Of a stretch of DNA of 64,000 bases, positions 50,056-59,595 are shown piece after piece. Position numbers and translations under genes: made by a program. The stretch comes from Microbulbifer sp. VAAF005 (lineage in GTDB: Bacteria; Pseudomonadota; Gammaproteobacteria; Pseudomonadales; Cellvibrionaceae). The stretch lies in contig NZ_CP120233.1 in the NCBI RefSeq assembly GCF_030012985.1, positions 1,178,001 to 1,242,000 of the forward strand, read 5' to 3'. The notes below the pieces were generated by a model. The model was given only the letters and a program-made list of their open reading frames with translations, was not told the origin of the DNA and searched no databases. Numbering within the stretch: the first letter of the stretch is position 1; the number at the start of each line of letters is the position of its first letter.

Positions 50056-50909
50056 GCCGGGGTTAATTGAGCCCTCAGCTGATCGCGGTAGCGCCTGCTC
50101 ACCGGGATCAGCTGGCCGCCAACCAAGTGAATACGCGCATCACCGCTCTCCAGGGGTTCAATCTCCGCAATAGAGTCCAAGCGCACAATATAGGAGCGGT
50201 GGATGCGAGCGAATGATCCTGGATCCAAACGCTCCAGTAACTTGGTCATAGTCTCCCGCAGGGGGTAAATTCTATCGCCCAAGTGCAGATTGACATAGTT
50301 GCCAGCAGCTTCTACCCATTCGATATCCTGCACATTAACCAGAAATTCTTTTCCCAGCTTTTTCACCAGAAGACGCTCCGGCCTTTCTACTGGCTCAGCA
50401 GCATCTCCCTCATCTGGCTCCTCTAGTAAGCGCGCCTCACCCTGTAAACGTACCAACAAAAAGCGGTACAAATAAACAGAGCTTAAAAGAGCGGCATAGG
50501 TTTGAATATCTTTGAGATATTCATAGAAAAATTCTACAGGCCAGTTACCAAAGTTATAGGAACCATCATTGAGGTGATAAATGACCGTCCTCATAAACAC
50601 CATGCCGGAAACGTGGATCAAGGACCAAGGCAAAGTGAAAAATAAATGTATGGCCAAGCTCTGCCGAACTCTCCCCTTGCGCAGGGGGAAATAATGATCA
50701 AGAAGCAATATCAGCGGAAATAAGATTGCGATCATTAGGATACTGGTTCCCTCCCACACCAGAAATTCCCATGGCTGAAAAATAGAACCCCAGCGGCGGT
50801 GATCAAAGTATGCCAAAGCGAACTGAACAAGCCATTGGCCGACAAAAAACAACAACCAGAACCCCACCTCAAACTGTCGCCGGCGCGCCAAATACTGCTG
50901 AACCGTCAT
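50052..50909 (-). CDS. Membrane-anchored LytTR-family transcriptional regulator
   Basis: 285 residues: four membrane segments in the first ~150 residues, a linker, and a C-terminal LytTR DNA-binding domain (LLVKKLGKEFLVNVQDIEWVEAAGNYVNLH, MTKLLERLDPGSFARIHRSYIV). Regulator with a membrane sensor and no separate kinase. Divergent from an acyltransferase gene that it may control. AGGAG lies just before the ATG. Ends facing tcdA. Confidence 0.9.
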   Translation of the reverse strand: MTVQQYLARRRQFEVGFWLLFFVGQWLVQFALAYFDHRRWGSIFQPWEFLVWEGTSILMIAILFPLILLLDHYFPLRKGRVRQSLAIHLFFTLPWSLIHVSGMVFMRTVIYHLNDGSYNFGNWPVEFFYEYLKDIQTYAALLSSVYLYRFLLVRLQGEARLLEEPDEGDAAEPVERPERLLVKKLGKEFLVNVQDIEWVEAAGNYVNLHLGDRIYPLRETMTKLLERLDPGSFARIHRSYIVRLDSIAEIEPLESGDARIHLVGGQLIPVSRRYRDQLRAQLTPA

Positions 50910-51073
50910 TGCTCCTGAACCAGTATAAAATTCATCGGCAGTCTACCCCCGATTCACCCCCAAAAACCACCACTGGCCCCTAATACCGCACAAACCGGCA
51001 CTTTGGGATAGCTAATGGCAGTTACTAACGGGAGCATAGCGAGCGACTAAAACAGCCTTGAACGACGAAACCT

Positions 51074-52270
51074 ATGCAATCAATAACACAGAGACGCCAC
51101 GATATTGACGCCCTTCGTGTACTAGCCTTTGGCCTACTTATTCTCTACCACCTGGGAATGGCCTATGTCGCGGAATGGGGGTGGCATGTAAAAAGCAGCT
51201 ACCAAAGCGAGCCACTACAACTGGTAATGCTAGCGGTTAACCAGTGGCGGATGCCGTTGTTGTTCCTGATTTCAGGTGCAGCCAGCTATTTTCTCTTCCA
51301 CAAGCTGGGCACTGGGGATTACTTACTGAGAAGAATGAAACAACTATTGATTCCGCTGGCATTTGGAATGCTGGTGGTGGTTCCACCCCAGGCCTACTAT
51401 GAAGCGCTAAGCAACGGCATTGTTGAGCCTGGATACTTATCATTCCTGCTGAAGTACTTCTCGTTCAGCCCCTGGCCAGAGAATGCCTTTGCTGGGAGTG
51501 AGTTTGGCCTGACCTGGAACCATCTGTGGTATCTACCCTATCTGGCATGCTACACCCTGGCCCTTATTCCTCTAGCCCTGTGGTTTAAACACCAACGGTG
51601 GCTGGGCCGATTCATGGAGAATATTAAATCTTGGCAACTGCTAATTCTGCCGCTTGTACCCATGATGGTGTACGGCCTGGTCCTATTTCCGCGCTTTGGT
51701 GGGATAAACTATGCCGTCGTCGACGACTGGTACACCCATGCCAGATTTTTTACTTATTTCTTCTGCGGCTACTTGCTGGTCAGCAGTAACGCCCCCTGGG
51801 AAATACTGGCAAGACTGCGCAACCGCTTGGTTATTGCAGCGCCCCTCACTTTCGCCCTATATCTATTATTTGATCGAGTACTACCTGATAGCAGTATTCC
51901 CGCCCAAAAAATACTGCTTTTTACTGTTATCTATACAAATCGATGGGTATGGATCCTGGCTGTTTTAGCCTGCGCTTATCAATTTTTCAATAAGCAATTC
52001 CGCTGGTTACCCTATGCCACTGAAGCGGTTTATCCCTGGTATATCCTCCATCAAACCATTACCGTAATCGCTGTGTATCAATTAGGGCAACTCGCCCTGG
52101 GGCCCATCCTGGAGCCCTTACTAGTATTATTAATCACTATTTTTGGCTGCTGGGCTTCATATGAATTTATCATCCGAAGAAATCCAGTTTTGCGGCCGCT
52201 GTTTGGTTTAAAGCCTATTTCCAATATCGGGCCTATTGCGGTGGAGCCCCCCATACCCCGCTCCAGTTAA
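51074..52270 (+). CDS. Acyltransferase 3 family integral membrane protein
   Basis: 398 residues with ~10 membrane helices. The conserved start RHDIDALRVLAFGLLILYH contains the Arg-Asp motif and the catalytic-type His; W-R-MPLLFLISGAAS follows. These proteins move acyl groups onto cell-surface sugars or lipids; MdoC/OpgC-like proteins succinylate glucans. Substrate unknown. Divergent from the LytTR regulator with a 164-base spacer. Confidence 0.88.
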   Translation: MQSITQRRHDIDALRVLAFGLLILYHLGMAYVAEWGWHVKSSYQSEPLQLVMLAVNQWRMPLLFLISGAASYFLFHKLGTGDYLLRRMKQLLIPLAFGMLVVVPPQAYYEALSNGIVEPGYLSFLLKYFSFSPWPENAFAGSEFGLTWNHLWYLPYLACYTLALIPLALWFKHQRWLGRFMENIKSWQLLILPLVPMMVYGLVLFPRFGGINYAVVDDWYTHARFFTYFFCGYLLVSSNAPWEILARLRNRLVIAAPLTFALYLLFDRVLPDSSIPAQKILLFTVIYTNRWVWILAVLACAYQFFNKQFRWLPYATEAVYPWYILHQTITVIAVYQLGQLALGPILEPLLVLLITIFGCWASYEFIIRRNPVLRPLFGLKPISNIGPIAVEPPIPRSS

Positions 52271-52271
52271 G

Positions 52272-53930
52272 TTAATGGGAGGTCTGCTCCACCAGATTCA
52301 AAGCACGTTGCAGCAATGCGTAAAAACCATTGCTGCGCGATTCACTTAAGTGCTTACCGAGTCCCAGCTCAGCAAATAACAGGGAAAGATCTCTCTCTCG
52401 AATCTCAGTAGCCGTGCGGCCATCAATTTGTGAAAGTAATAACGCACCCAGGCCTTTTACAACCCGGCTGTCGCTTTCCAATCCAAAATAGTGCCTACCA
52501 CCCTCTGTCCGGTGCGCTAACCAAGCTGCAGACTCACAACCCCGCACCAGGTTTTCTTCGGTACGTATCTCGGGCTTTCGGGCAATAGTTTTACTCCACA
52601 GCATTAATTCTCTATAACGTCCCTGCCAGTTGCGCTGGGAAACCAAACTCTCGAGTAATAACGAGGAAAAATCATCCCTGGCCCATTCATCACTCTGAAT
52701 ACTATCCCCCTGTTCAATTGACTTCTGGATCTCACAATACTCTTCCAGGGCCTGCAAAAAAGCCTGAATATCACTATCGGTATTGTAGGCTGCGACTGAT
52801 GCTCGGACCGTCACCAAATCACCGCTCTCTTTACCTAACAATTGTGCACAGTGATGGCCTACTCTCACTGCAATATCGCGCTCGTCCAGCCAGTGCATTA
52901 AATCGGCAGCGCTACCATGAATAGGCACAAAAGAGACAATACCCAGATTGTGGCGCACTTGGCTGATAACCCTAAAATTGGGGGACGCTATCAGTTCGCG
53001 ATGTATCCATCGCACCAATTTCTGCTCATGCGCCGCTATTGCGACCCGATCTTGCTGCTCAAGAAATTCCAGTGCCGCTCCAAGACCCGCTATTGCCGCC
53101 AGCGGAGAAGTGCCTGCCTCAAATTTGTGCGGCAAGCCTGCATAATGACTCGTTTCAAGCTCAACATCGGAGATCATTTCTCCACCACCCAGCCATGGCG
53201 GCATAGACTCCAAAAGTGTTTCCCTACCGTATAAGAAACCAATTCCTGATGGGCCATAAAACTTATGTGCGGAGGAAACAAAAAAATCACAGCCAATTTT
53301 CTGTACATCAATCACTTCATGAGCTGCCAACTGGGCGCCATCAACAATCCACATCAAGTGCTTTCTGCGCAGCAATTGCCTCACTGCAGCCAGGTCCGGC
53401 CGCAATCCGAGTGCGTTGGAACCGCCGGTCAGGGATACAATTCTTGTGCGCTCATTCAGCACTTCTCCCAGGCGATCAAATTCCGGGACACCCGCTACAT
53501 GGGGTACATAGCGCAAACTCAAATTGAATCGCTTGGCCGCCATCTGCCAAGGGATAATATTTGCATGGTGCTCCGCTGTTGAGATGACAATTTCGTCCCC
53601 AGCCTGCAACTCACTACACAGGCTGTGCGCCAACAAATTCAATGCCTCAGTAGCACCGCGACAAAATACAATTTCCCTTGTGCTGGCAGCATTAACAAAC
53701 TGTGCCGCTTGGCGACGCACTCGCTCCACCATTTCTGTAGCCTTACGCGCCAAACGGTGACTGGAGCGATGCGTATTGGCATTGCTGTGCACATAGTAAT
53801 CGCGTACAGCATTAATCACTGCCTCTGGCTTCTGCGTCGTTGCAGCATTATCCAGGTATACCAACTCCTTATTCTCCTCTTGAGCAAAGAGGGGAAATGA
53901 CTGCCTGAATGATTCAGCGGAAAAACTCAT
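52272..53930 (-). CDS. CsdA-CsdE fusion: cysteine desulfurase with SufE-like domain
   Basis: 552 residues in two enzyme parts. Residues 1-400 form a class II cysteine desulfurase: Lys223 in SSAHKFYG binds PLP, and Cys361 in VRVGHHCAQL takes sulfur. Residues ~415-552 are a SufE-type sulfur acceptor with Cys465 in VRGCESAAWL. In E. coli CsdA and CsdE are separate and work with CsdL/TcdA, which lies 2.2 kb away here. It overlaps the tatD stop by 4 bases (ATGA) and so is coupled to it. Confidence 0.93.
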   Translation of the reverse strand: MSFSAESFRQSFPLFAQEENKELVYLDNAATTQKPEAVINAVRDYYVHSNANTHRSSHRLARKATEMVERVRRQAAQFVNAASTREIVFCRGATEALNLLAHSLCSELQAGDEIVISTAEHHANIIPWQMAAKRFNLSLRYVPHVAGVPEFDRLGEVLNERTRIVSLTGGSNALGLRPDLAAVRQLLRRKHLMWIVDGAQLAAHEVIDVQKIGCDFFVSSAHKFYGPSGIGFLYGRETLLESMPPWLGGGEMISDVELETSHYAGLPHKFEAGTSPLAAIAGLGAALEFLEQQDRVAIAAHEQKLVRWIHRELIASPNFRVISQVRHNLGIVSFVPIHGSAADLMHWLDERDIAVRVGHHCAQLLGKESGDLVTVRASVAAYNTDSDIQAFLQALEEYCEIQKSIEQGDSIQSDEWARDDFSSLLLESLVSQRNWQGRYRELMLWSKTIARKPEIRTEENLVRGCESAAWLAHRTEGGRHYFGLESDSRVVKGLGALLLSQIDGRTATEIRERDLSLLFAELGLGKHLSESRSNGFYALLQRALNLVEQTSH

Positions 53931-54715
53931 AGGGAAAATAACTTCTCAGTATTTCGACAGGTAGCATTGGCGATTTCCCGCACGGAAACTCCCCGCAAAT
54001 CAGCCAGTGCTTGTGCAATTTTAGAAAGGTTTTCAGGGCTATTACGCATACCCTGCTGACCTGAAAGGGGCATATCCGGGGCGTCCGACTCAAGCAGTAA
54101 TCTCTCCATCGGCGCACGTGACACAGCCCGTCGGGTTTTCGCTGCCCGTGGGTAAGTAATTGTTCCACCGATACCCAGATAGAAACCGCGCTTCCAGTAC
54201 TCTTGCGCCATTTGCTCACTTCCACTGAAAGCGTGGATCACACCTCCTCGCGGGAGCTTGAATTGCTTTAACAGCCTCAGGAGTTCATTGTGGGCCCGGT
54301 GAACATGCAGAATAATCGGCAGTTCATGGTTACTAGCAATCTCCAAATGAAGCTTGAGAATATCTTCCTGCTTATTCAATTCAGTGCCGATAGAGGCATC
54401 CAAGCCACACTCTCCAACAGCGACACATGAGTATTTCTCAAGGCTCTCACTAAGCCGTACTCCCAACTCCATCAGGTTTTCCCGCCAGCTGGAATCTTGC
54501 GGGATTTTCTTCACCCACCAAGGGTGAACACCAGCAGCCATCATCCAACCGGGCTGTTCCGATACCAGAGCGCCCAACGACTGCCACTGAGCCTCGCAAA
54601 CGCCAGGGATAATGACCCTATCTATTCCGGCATTGAGACATCTTTGCCACACCTGGTCCCGGTCCAGAGAAAAAACCTCAAAATCAAAGTGGCAATGGCT
54701 GTCTATAAATTTCAC
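53927..54715 (-). CDS. TatD family hydrolase
   Basis: 262 residues of the TatD metal-dependent nuclease family. Features are SHCHFDFE near the start, HPWW…GECGLDAS, ILHVHRAHNELL, GVIHAFSG and LLLESDAPD with the metal-binding Asp. GTG start at 54715. It overlaps the csdA-csdE start by 4 bases. Confidence 0.93.
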   Translation of the reverse strand: MKFIDSHCHFDFEVFSLDRDQVWQRCLNAGIDRVIIPGVCEAQWQSLGALVSEQPGWMMAAGVHPWWVKKIPQDSSWRENLMELGVRLSESLEKYSCVAVGECGLDASIGTELNKQEDILKLHLEIASNHELPIILHVHRAHNELLRLLKQFKLPRGGVIHAFSGSEQMAQEYWKRGFYLGIGGTITYPRAAKTRRAVSRAPMERLLLESDAPDMPLSGQQGMRNSPENLSKIAQALADLRGVSVREIANATCRNTEKLFSL

Positions 54716-54776
54716 TTGTGATACCCATTATTCGCGCGCATATTAGCATGAAGTCGCCTTTTCCTCTGGTACACCT

Positions 54777-55397
54777 GTGATTGAATCTCTTTTGCCGATC
54801 GCCCTTTTTGCTTTCTCAGCCAGTATTACACCGGGCCCTAATAACCTGATGATTATGTCCTCAGGACTCAATCACGGCATCTACAGTTCAACACCTCACC
54901 TACTGGGAATTTGGCTGGGATTTCCCGCCATGGTGGTTGCCATTGGCTTGGGACTGGGAACAGCCTTCAATCACTTCCCTTTTCTGCATGAAGTTATTCG
55001 CTGGGCAGGCATTACCTATTTACTCTACCTGGCATGGATAATTGGTTCGACCCGGGAAATGGGTTCTGGAAATTCAAGCCAACCCCTGAGCTTTACCCAG
55101 GCGATGGCTTTTCAGTGGATCAATCCTAAAGGCTGGATTATGGCCACTGGAGCACTGGCTGCTTTCACCAATCCCGGCACAGAAATATGGTCAGGAGTTG
55201 TTAAGGTTGCACTGGCATTTATCACCATTGGCGGGCCTTGTGTTGCCATTTGGCTATTCTTTGGCGTTGGGCTAAAACGGTTCCTGACTGAACCACGCTA
55301 CTTGCGACGCTTTAACATTGCTATGGGATTGTTGCTTGCTGCAAGCGTTATCCCCCTGGCCCTTGAGGGGCTTACCCCCTTTGGCACAGCCACCTGA
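54777..55397 (+). CDS. LysE family translocator
   Basis: 206 residues with about six membrane helices. The N-terminus LPIALFAFSASITPGPNNLMIMSSGLNHG is the LysE/RhtB signature. Exports amino acids or similar small molecules. GTG start at 54777. Divergent from tatD by 61 bases. Confidence 0.92.
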   Translation: MIESLLPIALFAFSASITPGPNNLMIMSSGLNHGIYSSTPHLLGIWLGFPAMVVAIGLGLGTAFNHFPFLHEVIRWAGITYLLYLAWIIGSTREMGSGNSSQPLSFTQAMAFQWINPKGWIMATGALAAFTNPGTEIWSGVVKVALAFITIGGPCVAIWLFFGVGLKRFLTEPRYLRRFNIAMGLLLAASVIPLALEGLTPFGTAT

Positions 55398-55462
55398 AAG
55401 GCCTCTTCAATAGCTAAAGCTCGGGAGCCTTCAACTCCCGAGGCGCTCAAAGCTAGGAAAAA

Positions 55463-55942
55463 CTAGCGAGACGCAGCCTGGAAACGGCTTGCTGCACGAA
55501 GCTCGGCTGAGTCCTGTAACCAAACAATATCTTCAGCCTCTACTTGCTGCCCTGTTATCCCTGATAACTGATCACTGAGTACTTCTAGTCGGGTATTCTC
55601 ATCGACGCCTTCCACTGGAAGTCGAATCCAGACCTGCCCCTCTTCGTCTGTAACCTCCGCAGGTGCCCCCTGTTCAGTGCTGCTTAAATGGCGATCAAAC
55701 ACCGAGCTGTGACCTGGCGGCAAATAAATAGTGCCATTGGTAATATCGACAGCGAAGGCCACTATGCCCGGCAGCAGGCCAAATAGCAGGCCTGCGCCGT
55801 CCAAGATTACGACCGCAGGATCAACTCGCCCACCCGCCTGCCCTTTGCGCTCCGGGTATAAAAAGTAGCCACAGGCACTCAAATTCAGCACAGAAACAAG
55901 TACTGCAGATACCGCAATACCACGCTTAACCACCCTATTCAT
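55463..55942 (-). CDS. Lipoprotein of a conserved YgdR-like/Pseudomonas family
   Basis: 159 residues with a lipoprotein signal (VSVLNLSACG). Family features are YFLYPERKGQAGGRVDP, LLFGLLPGIVAFAVDITNGTIYLP. Similar proteins in Pseudomonas are wrongly labelled polyribonucleotide nucleotidyltransferase. The C-terminal ~90 residues carry extra sequence with no known domain. GAGGTGA before the ATG. Confidence 0.82.
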   Translation of the reverse strand: MNRVVKRGIAVSAVLVSVLNLSACGYFLYPERKGQAGGRVDPAVVILDGAGLLFGLLPGIVAFAVDITNGTIYLPPGHSSVFDRHLSSTEQGAPAEVTDEEGQVWIRLPVEGVDENTRLEVLSDQLSGITGQQVEAEDIVWLQDSAELRAASRFQAASR

Positions 55943-56133
55943 GTGTCACCTCTCACGACAACCCCTGTTCGGGGCTATTATTTGTTCTCTCTCAACCTAC
56001 ATAGGCAGTAGGATTTAGTTGCTATCAGTATCAATTCACGTCAGATAGTCTTCAGACCAAAAGATCACCAAATTTACGCCGTTCCAAACGTTCGTACAAC
56101 ATTAACTGGAATGAATTGCCTAAACTTTAACCA

Positions 56134-56325
56134 GCACCTGCTACGGAATGTTATGGAGATTTACTAATTTCTGACAGTGTGGAGTGACGCACTTGTGATC
56201 TGACCGGGCAGTAAGCAGTCGCCTGGGGTCCGACACCGGAAATTTCAGGGAGCAGTAGTCGTAGCAGGTGCCGCCAGGGATTGGCTAAAGCACGGTATCC
56301 TTATCGATGCCGTGCTTTTCTATTT
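56134..56325 (+). ncRNA. Candidate structured small RNA with its own terminator
   Basis: A 12-base perfect inverted repeat (GCACCTGCTACG at 56134-56145, CGTAGCAGGTGC at 56260-56271) closes a ~138-base region that folds internally (for example AAUUUC with GAAAUU, and CCGGGC with GCCUGG). It is followed by a 13-base-pair intrinsic terminator (56287-56299 / 56306-56318, then TTCTATTTC). The region has six GGA and four A-N-GGA motifs, as in CsrA-binding sRNAs, but no clear GacA box and no match to 6S RNA that I can see. I recognise no family. The 505-base region 55943-56447 holds no other gene. Confidence 0.55.
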
Positions 56326-56447
56326 CACTAAATAAGGGATATTTCGTCCTATCGCACCCAAAATTGGCGAGATCCCCTACCTTTCTTCCTGGAAAATTCC
56401 CCCTACCGCTGTATCCTGCGCCCAAGAACAAGAGTGGAGCTCTCTAC

Positions 56448-57572
56448 ATGTATATCAGCAGCGCCTTTGACAGCGGCAACATCGAAGTTATCAATACCGA
56501 CAGCAATCCAATTGAGCTGGCAATCCGTCAGGATAACAATTCTGACTTCTACCAATGGTTTCACTTTCGTCTGGAAGGAGATATTGGCACCAGCTATCCC
56601 TTGCGTATCGTTAATGCCGGCAAATCCGCCTACCCGGAAGGCTGGGAAAACTACCGCATCTGTGCCTCTTACGATCGCCAAAATTGGTTCAGAATTGGCG
56701 CCAACTACGACGGCAATACTCTGGACTTCACTGTAACCCTGGATGAACCCAGTATCTATCTCGCCTATTTCGCCCCCTACTCCTGGGAACGCCACCTGGA
56801 TCTGCTTGCTTGGGCGCAGAGCCACGACCTGGTCAAACTGCAAACTCTGGGTAAAACCCTTGATGAGCGTGATATGACTATGCTCACGGTTGGCAACGCC
56901 GACACCGCGAAACATCGTGTTTGGATGATTGCCCGCCAACACCCAGGAGAGACCATGGCGGAATGGTTTGTTGAGGGCTTCCTGGAAACGTTGCTCGACC
57001 ATGCCAATCCTACTGCGCAAAGCTTGCTGGCAGATACAGTATTTTATGTAGTACCCAATATGAACCCCGACGGCAGCGTTCGCGGGCATCTGCGCACTAA
57101 CGCTGCGGGCGCCAACCTGAACCGTGAGTGGCTCAACCCCACAATGGAGCGAAGCCCGGAAGTCTTTTTGGTCAAGGAGAAAATGTTGGAGCTAGGAGGG
57201 GATATCTTCCTGGATATTCATGGTGATGAAGCCCTGCCCTATAACTTTGTTGCGGCTTGTGAAGGCATTCCCGGCTATGACGAGCGCCACGCCAAGCTGG
57301 AAGAGACATTTAAGCAAGCTTATGAGGCAGTCAGCCCCGACTTCCAAACGGAGCATGGATATGAGCTGGATAAACCCGGCGAGGCAAATTTGACAATTGG
57401 TACCGCCTGGGCTGGACATCAATTCCGCACCCTGGCTCTAACATTGGAGATGCCGTTTAAAGACAATGATGACCTGCCCGACTTGATCGAAGGTTGGTCT
57501 CCAGCGCGAAGCCAACAACTCGCTCGCGATATTCTTTTCCCAATTCGCGAAGTGTTAAAAACACTCAAATAA
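56448..57572 (+). CDS. M14-family zinc carboxypeptidase, cytosolic (CCP-like)
   Basis: 374 residues. An N-terminal beta domain (about 1-115, typical of the CCP/M14D group) precedes the carboxypeptidase domain. Zinc ligands are His165 and Glu168 in RQHPGET and His258 in DIHGDE; substrate motifs are NPDGSVRGH and AGANLNREW. The catalytic Glu334 is in LTLEMPFKD. No signal peptide, so it is cytosolic. GGAG is 8 bases before the ATG at 56448; the longer frame has no support. Confidence 0.93.
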   Translation: MYISSAFDSGNIEVINTDSNPIELAIRQDNNSDFYQWFHFRLEGDIGTSYPLRIVNAGKSAYPEGWENYRICASYDRQNWFRIGANYDGNTLDFTVTLDEPSIYLAYFAPYSWERHLDLLAWAQSHDLVKLQTLGKTLDERDMTMLTVGNADTAKHRVWMIARQHPGETMAEWFVEGFLETLLDHANPTAQSLLADTVFYVVPNMNPDGSVRGHLRTNAAGANLNREWLNPTMERSPEVFLVKEKMLELGGDIFLDIHGDEALPYNFVAACEGIPGYDERHAKLEETFKQAYEAVSPDFQTEHGYELDKPGEANLTIGTAWAGHQFRTLALTLEMPFKDNDDLPDLIEGWSPARSQQLARDILFPIREVLKTLK

Positions 57573-57777
57573 TCTCTATACGGTGAACTAAATCACCGTT
57601 ACCAGTAAGAGAAATTAATTTGAGCTGGGCTGTTTCAAACAGCAGCCCAGTTTTAGAGAGACTTTTCTTATTGCAATTATTGATTTATAAAAACCGAGTA
57701 GGCGTTTATTTTTGAGCCAAAAGTCACAGGACAGCCTCTATATTTCAAAGATTGCAGAGATCATCAAAACAACATCT

Positions 57778-59306
57778 CTAACTTTTCTTATTACACTGTG
57801 ATTTTTTTAATAATACAGCTACAGCAACCAACAAAAGAAAAGTAAATACCACCAACCCCCACATCACCGACTGAAAAGCCTGGGCAAAAGCCTCATTAAA
57901 CATGTTAGCGATGCGACCGTGCAGAGCAGCAGACACCCCCATTGCGCCACGCTCTATCCTTTCAGGGTTAATCAGCAATGCTTCGATATATTTTTCCAGT
58001 ACACTGGTAATCTGCACCCCACTTTCCTGCAATTGATTTAGCAAAGTCTGTTTTTCCATTATCCGGAATACAGTACCCACTACAGCCAAACCAAGTGCTG
58101 CGCCTATGTTTTGTATGCCCCACAACATTCCGGTTGCTATACCTGCACTATTAGGCGGCAAAGCGCCAATAGCGATTGGCGCTGTCGCACTAAATACAAA
58201 CCCCCAAGCCACACCGAAAGGTATAAAAGCCAGCAAAAGCGTCGAAAAATTGGTATCCACTGAGAATTGTGTCATTACGATTGCCGCAATCAAAATACAT
58301 ATGACACCAATTAAGATTGGAGCCGCAGGTGCGGAATTAGCCGCCATTCTGCCCGCCACAGGAGATACCAAAGCCATTACCAAGGTAATAGGGAGCAAAA
58401 TCAAGCCGGACATTACCGTTGTATCCTGACGTACAATATGCAAATAAAATGGTAATAAAAAGAAAGCAGAAATGAGAAATATCAACAAACTAAAATTGGT
58501 TAAAACACAAGCGGAAAATAGCGAATTCTTAAAATAGGCAAAATGGATCAACGGTTGCTCCAGTTTTCGCTCAACACGAAAAAGGGCAATAAAACTCAAT
58601 ATAGAAATAACCAGTAACAACAGTATCGGCCAGCTCAACCAACCCACTTGCGCCCCTTCAACTACTAACACCACTAGCGAACCCACACTAAGCGCAAGAA
58701 GTATCATTCCACGCCAGTCAATATAACTTTTTTCTTTATCTAAATTTTGCGGGCTCCGCATCACAAAAAGACCAAGCACCATACTAACCAACACAAAGGG
58801 GATATTAATAAAAAGATCGACCTCCAAGACAAATACTCACATAGGACCCCACCCAATACCGGACCAAGAGCAAAGCCGACAGCCAATACCGACATCCACC
58901 ATCCCATTGCAAATCCGGCTTCTTTTTCTACAAAAGTGTGGGACAGCAAAGCAATATTATTCGGCACGATTATGGCAATGGAGACACCTTGAAAGGCCCG
59001 CCAGACAATTAACCAAAGTGGATCCTCAGCCAACCCCGCGAAAAGGGAGCTAACTGCAAGTAATACCCATCCAATATTGAGCATCTTCAGGGAGCCCACA
59101 ATATCCCCCAATCTCCCCATACTGGCCATCAGGATACATAGCATCAACATAAATATATTCATAACCCACTGGGTTTGAATAAAGGATGCACCTAAACTCT
59201 GCTGGATTGTCGGCAGCGCAATACTGACAATGGTGTAGTCCAACCCCAAAATAAAGGTGGCTGGAAAGGAGCCAAGCAAAACAACCCACTTATTCATTAG
59301 TCGCAT
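57778..59306 (-). pseudogene. MFS multidrug efflux transporter (DHA2/EmrB type), one frameshift
   Basis: Two frames of one gene. The first (59306-58761) holds LDYTIVSIALPTIQQSLGAS and GRLGDIVGSLKMLNIGW; the second (58827-57778) continues with FINIPFVLVSMVLGLFVM and the C-terminal helices. One missing T in a run (58810-58814, A5 on the plus strand) joins them as SWRSIFFINIPFVL. The restored ~509-residue protein has 14 membrane helices and the DHA2 layout. It exports drugs using the proton gradient. Probably intact in the cell. Confidence 0.85.
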
Positions 59307-59595
59307 AATTCCCCTTATGCAGCTTGTTAATTAAAGCAAGGAAAGACCCTGAATAATTTATCGGCATTTATTGCTGAGAGAGCTACACAACCCATCCATT
59401 ATCAATAGAATTATGATGCCACCAGAAAACAACAAGAAACCAACCCTCTTCACATAGACAAAAAAGTCCAATTCGTAGTAAAAAGCAAAAATAATAAAAA
59501 CGGTACCTTAAGGCACCACACACCAATAAAAATTAAAAAATATTCACTAGCGTCTACTGCAAAGGTAGCGTATCTACTTAGTCCGGAGAAAAATA

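Noticed and set aside
56134..56325. 6S RNA
   Set aside because: The sequence does not show the 6S closing stem and central bubble sequence I know, and ygfA is not next to it; the RNA is listed as unassigned.
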